A stretch of 64,000 nucleotides of DNA from Onthophagus taurus (lineage: Eukaryota > Arthropoda > Insecta > Coleoptera > Scarabaeidae), in contig NC_091975.1 of the NCBI RefSeq assembly GCF_036711975.1, positions 312,501-376,500 on the forward strand, in the 5' to 3' direction. The position numbers and the translations under genes were made by a program. Shown piece by piece: positions 63,801-64,000 of the stretch (its first letter is position 1; each line of letters starts with the position of its first letter). Under the pieces are notes generated by a model, which was not told where the DNA came from, did not search any database, and saw only the letters and a list, made by a program, of their open reading frames with translations.

Positions 63801-64000
63801 TTTTAGTAGTGGGGAGATACTTGGAAGAGGATTTAAAGCGAATTATACTTTTGAAACTGGTAATATTAGTTAATCGATTTATTTGACTCTTCGATTTATT
63901 TTTATTTTGCTAGAATATCGTATACCTGGAACAGCAGCACCTGATGGAACTTGCACATTTACGTATCGAAGCACAAGTAGAAAACGAGGAGAATTTAATT
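39417..64000 (+). CDS. Sol1: Suppressor of lurcher protein 1 (multi-CUB), 5' part
   Basis: Secreted or membrane-tethered CUB protein; in C. elegans SOL-1 is an auxiliary subunit of the AMPA-type receptor GLR-1. Coding exons: 39417-39504 (signal peptide, RSLVLSILCLHAICLQVTS), 49492-49669, 50126-50152, 55214-55425, 59514-59721, 59787-59995, 63380-63608, 63663-63859, 63914 to beyond 64000. Phases are consistent across all nine. Domains: CUB1 (ECDQTF to QFINDT), CUB2 (TPCSFLVKGS to KGIFEF), CUB3 (SECDQKIL to ANYTFE), start of CUB4. CUB hallmarks such as FDYVKVYDG, YCGPIPP, RYFIYGM and paired cysteines are intact. The 5'UTR exon begins at 39409. Introns of 10.0, 5.1, 4.1 and 3.4 kb are filled with transposons, but exons are clean. 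The 3' end is outside the window. Confidence 0.93.
40826..41012. repeat. Palindromic foldback MITE, copy 1
   Basis: Two arms of about 85-90 nt pair around a short loop: TTCGGATTTAGCCG (left) against CGGCTAAACCCGAA (right), and CACTAGAACTAACACTAGA against its complement further out. The outer arms are themselves built from iterated CTAGTT/CTAACA words. No coding capacity. A second, shorter member lies at 55902-56015. Confidence 0.8.
42215..43462. mobile_element. Non-autonomous PIF/Harbinger element with MADF remnant
   Basis: Terminal inverted repeats AGCTAAGTGTCCACTTG and, inverted, AGCTAGGTGTCCACTTG; the first 22 nt have two mismatches. A TTA target duplication lies at 42212-42214 and 43463-43465, the hallmark of PIF/Harbinger. 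On the plus strand at about 42470-42615 a broken frame reads QLIEVYEENSILWNI followed by NREAKDAILTSIGRKF, a MADF domain as found in the Harbinger accessory protein. Directly next to it, on the minus strand, lie repeats of RRLDIA-type heptads (ERLDIANE, RRLDIAAK; about 42620-42950), resembling the coiled C-terminus of the same protein but inverted. Hence an internally rearranged, dead copy. Confidence 0.8.
43571..43706. mobile_element. 136-bp MITE with TTA target duplication
   Basis: GGCCCACTTTTACCA at the left is the exact inverse of TGGTAAAAGTGGGCC at the right; inner sequence TGATAAA/TTTATCA also pairs. TTA flanks both sides (43568-43570, 43707-43709), suggesting a PIF/Harbinger-type MITE. 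It sits just outside the larger Harbinger element and inside the 41655-44599 transposon. Confidence 0.8.
44980..45592 (-). pseudogene. Decayed repeat-encoded ORF (YMPTSVHKILIHG family)
   Basis: In transcript order the minus strand shows DIRNVKPFLKKR, WYYMPTSVHKILIHG, LPIGELSEEAQEANNKK, KFRESHTRKCSTLDTNEDLF and LLLSSDPFIS, divided between frames with stops, then an acidic tail (EEQESEQELYEAG) near 44990-45120. I recognise this block order from a protein family common in insect repetitive DNA and usually linked to a DNA transposon, but cannot name it with certainty. At least two frameshifts make this copy non-functional. No transposon ends were identified. Confidence 0.5.
45870..46622. other. 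Intronic AT-rich sequence
   Basis: Nothing identified in this part of sol1 intron 1: no coding potential, no terminal repeats. Confidence 0.3.
46627..49218. mobile_element. piggyBac-type non-autonomous element carrying a tandem array
   Basis: Thirteen-bp perfect terminal inverted repeats CCCTTTGTGTCCC / GGGACACAAAGGG, immediately flanked by TTAA on each side (46623-46626, 49219-49222), the diagnostic target site of piggyBac. No transposase frame. About 85% of the element is a 190-bp tandem array (listed separately), with only about 150 bp of unique sequence on the left and about 250 bp on the right. Confidence 0.9.
46778..48960. repeat. 190-bp tandem array (about 12 units) inside the piggyBac element
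   Basis: Units recognised by TGCTAATTTAAAAATTCCTG begin near 46778, 46960, 47149, 47339, 47529, 47719, 47909, 48099, 48289, 48479, 48669 and 48852. Inner units are near-identical at a 190-bp period; the first and last are strongly degenerate, as expected for an array grown by unequal exchange. Variants GGACGCCGTA and TATAGAGAAAA occur together in units 5 and 10, 950 bp apart, so a five-unit block was duplicated. Each unit contains TTGTTGGGTTGGATTGG and the palindromic AAAGCTCAAAGCTTT. Confidence 0.9.
50126..50152 (+). other. Sol1: 27-nt microexon of sol1
   Basis: Flanked by TGCTGCTTCAG and GTGAGT. It bridges GA (previous exon) and C TGT (next exon) to give D-G-A-A-V-G-D-L-P-A-C. Its length is a multiple of three, and skipping it also keeps frame (D-C), so it could be a cassette exon inside CUB1. 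Confidence 0.85.
51291..53206. mobile_element. Decayed mariner-like element with 470-bp inverted arms
   Basis: Arms at 51291-51756 and 52738-53206 pair with scattered mismatches (for example GATATTTCTCATATCTGTCA against its complement). The central 980 bp on the minus strand carries fragments of a Tc1/mariner-type transposase: NLHNMHSWFEQNPH near 52200 and, after a stop, RLNKCIEVYGRHFAH near 52000-52045, which resembles the C-terminus of insect mariner-like transposases. To the right the sequence continues to ACACCCTG at about 53355, possibly the true end; the left equivalent is missing. Confidence 0.65.
53440..54674 (-). pseudogene. IS630/Tc1-type transposase pseudogene
   Basis: Reading the minus strand: N-terminal block LSKREKNSIIRYCEEVQTE, then a gap with frame changes, then the DDE core beginning RITFLKTYLQYLKSG, with FLDEIWIYENG (first Asp), GKRFTILHTGTSSGF, RDYHKNMTSIIFMEW, AVVMDNAPYHS (second Asp), and after a stop LRLPPYNCQYNPIELCW (catalytic Glu). 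The C-terminal part has further stops. Order and spacing match IS630-like transposases of insects. Frameshifts and stops make it non-functional. Confidence 0.85.
55500..55745. other. GC-richer fragment in sol1 intron
   Basis: A 250-bp block (from AGCGGCTCTCCATCGAGCG to GACGTGCGGGATATTACTCC) that is richer in G and C than the intron around it and has a short internal inverted pair (GGATGGGG / CCCCCATCC). An 80-codon minus-strand frame exists, but I do not recognise it. Probably a transposon fragment. Confidence 0.3.
55902..56015. repeat. Palindromic foldback MITE, copy 2
   Basis: 114 bp with perfect outer ends GCACTATCACTA and TAGTGATAGTGC and a stem TCATTCGGGTTTAGCCGTC facing GACTAAATCCGAATG. 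Its core is the same family as the foldback at 40826-41012; the longer copy has extra CTAGTT iterations in its arms. Confidence 0.85.
56094..59481 (-). mobile_element. Mariner-family transposon, interrupted by a retrotransposon
   Basis: Terminal inverted repeats TTTTCCAATAAGAGGTGTTA (left) and its complement at the right end. On the minus strand the transposase starts at about 59370 (MERYKLQQRIEIIKIHYKN), runs through a helix-turn-helix region to AENIAAVAES near 59160, is broken by the non-LTR insertion, and resumes at about 56940 (LHRILHKDLGLKAYKLQ), then ILSDEAHSHLGGFVNKQN-like, VTVWCGLWSGGVIGPYFFEN, and PRSCDLTSCDFFLWGHVKE, ending CKRGRGGHLPNVIFHY. A deletion near 56510 removes the QQDGATCHT-like second catalytic block. 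Dead copy; the TA duplication was not confirmed. Confidence 0.88.
56944..59155 (-). mobile_element. 5'-truncated LOA/I-type non-LTR retrotransposon
   Basis: Minus-strand order: reverse transcriptase (VPAEWTKVRVSYITKAGRS, FRPISLTSFLLKTLEK, HQYAYQAGKSAELALH, SAFLDIEGAFNN, CPQGGVLSPLLWN), then SINPQKTIVVPFTRKR, a connection region, an RNase H domain (LYTDGSKTPGGVGAG, RIFSDSQAAL, VSGHSGVAGNEAADKLA) and a C-terminal CHCPAVNR-containing cysteine motif. The 3' end is a (TGTAA)n tail, seen on the plus strand as TTACA repeats at 56943-56967. The 5' half of the element is absent. The RT segment carrying the YADD box is deleted between SPLLWNL and ISKVLQ with a frame change near 58560, so it cannot be active. 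It lies within the mariner transposase. Confidence 0.85.
60256..61915 (-). mobile_element. Gag-only ('half-LINE') non-LTR derivative
   Basis: Flanked by a perfect 15-bp target duplication, GTGGCATGGAGTCTA, at 60241-60255 and 61916-61930, within the Tc1 transposase. The element has a 13-nt leader, one intact ORF1 (60514-61902) and about 258 nt of 3' sequence ending in a T-run (T11 on the minus strand). There is no reverse transcriptase. Both edges are therefore genuine insertion boundaries, and the pol region is missing by internal deletion, not by 5' truncation. Confidence 0.85.
60514..61902 (-). CDS. Non-LTR retrotransposon ORF1 (Gag-like, three zinc knuckles)
   Basis: 462 residues, uninterrupted. 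A lysine/glutamate-rich N-terminus (about 1-60) is followed by a predicted helical stretch (about 140-185, ERFNKVEELFNELVIENEV), then an RRM-like/PRE-type globular region (about 215-370) and three zinc knuckles near the C-terminus: CNKCLAFGHVARFC (385-398), CRSCGVEGHVGKDC (404-417) and CPNCKVRSRDAGHSVLDTGC (426-445). This layout is typical of ORF1 of R1/I-group LINEs, where it packages RNA and helps target DNA. The open frame inside a decayed host transposon implies a recent insertion. Clade assignment is tentative. Confidence 0.85.
   Translation of the reverse strand: MSKISNPKKEGGKKEVAKEGSKMEGGKDKKESEKGKAGEGTSKMAEEEQLAFGRRGSVLRSPPKVAQLVERIEEVVRPLTSEYEEQGAIPRGRASSLPTSMTERKRKKCDLDISVEPEKDVSSPLERMRMVKQDLQGFLINDPSRLSKNTRLTILERFNKVEELFNELVIENEVNKRVIEELKAMQRVPVVGAMAPSYAGAVSSRMMGSEPRGKNVIIVKCKEDGKLDNSELVKRAVCEDMLKGLDTVKVRNLRKIRENGVVIETETNEDVEVIMKSGRLNELGLKAETPRKAAPCVILYDVEKEISTEELVRELAVRNLDMTEEEVKKEIKIRSRDVRREGNKDRSNVILEVSPGIWRRLIGRGRIFVRSFSYKVSDIVLVLRCNKCLAFGHVARFCERAVVCRSCGVEGHVGKDCKNGDKPKTCPNCKVRSRDAGHSVLDTGCPEYRRALEMSRSRIDDG

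Noticed and set aside
1-64000. tRNA or rRNA genes
   Set aside because: GTTCGAAT-like B-box words occur (16831, 34019, 42391), but none has a matching A box or cloverleaf; no rRNA-like sequence seen.

Overview
The window is nuclear DNA from an insect, most probably a beetle. The genes are intron-bearing, AT-rich in their non-coding parts, and clearly metazoan. They include insect-type Rop, G9a, Vha16 and a multi-CUB suppressor-of-lurcher gene, and they are interspersed with Tc1/mariner, piggyBac, PIF/Harbinger and non-LTR elements. The beetle assignment is inference; the species cannot be read from the sequence.

Layout. (1) 1-9463 is one uninterrupted satellite array of roughly 52 monomers of about 181-182 bp, with higher-order structure. 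(2) 9.8-34.0 kb is a compact block of eight conserved single-copy genes: a lysophosphatidic acid acyltransferase (+), the SM protein Rop (-), the H3K9 methyltransferase G9a (+), a p33MONOX-like gene (-), ATP synthase subunit e (-), glycerol-3-phosphate acyltransferase Gpat4 (+), V-ATPase subunit c (-) and chaperonin subunit CCT8 (-). I resolved all their coding exons by splice-phase bookkeeping, and each gives an uninterrupted reading frame of the length expected for its family. (3) 34-64 kb is the 5' half of a large synaptic CUB-domain gene (suppressor of lurcher 1, +). Its signal peptide starts at 39417 and it runs off the right edge. Its introns are swollen by nested transposons.

Functional links. 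Agpat and Gpat4 encode successive steps of phosphatidic acid synthesis and lie 13 kb apart. Rop and sol1 are both synaptic. Three head-to-head pairs (Rop/G9a, ATPsynE/Gpat4, CCT8/sol1) probably share promoter regions. The V-ATPase c gene carries a cluster of CACGTG/CATGTG E-boxes of the kind bound by MiT/TFE factors.

Most notable observations: a 3628-bp higher-order repeat in the satellite; a mutually exclusive exon pair in Rop; a 27-nt in-frame microexon in sol1; a piggyBac-ended element that is almost entirely a 190-bp tandem array; a gag-only 'half-LINE' with an intact ORF and 15-bp target duplication; and a strong excess of the motif AGATGGCG, with four copies within 0.8 kb of each other upstream of the sol1 start codon.
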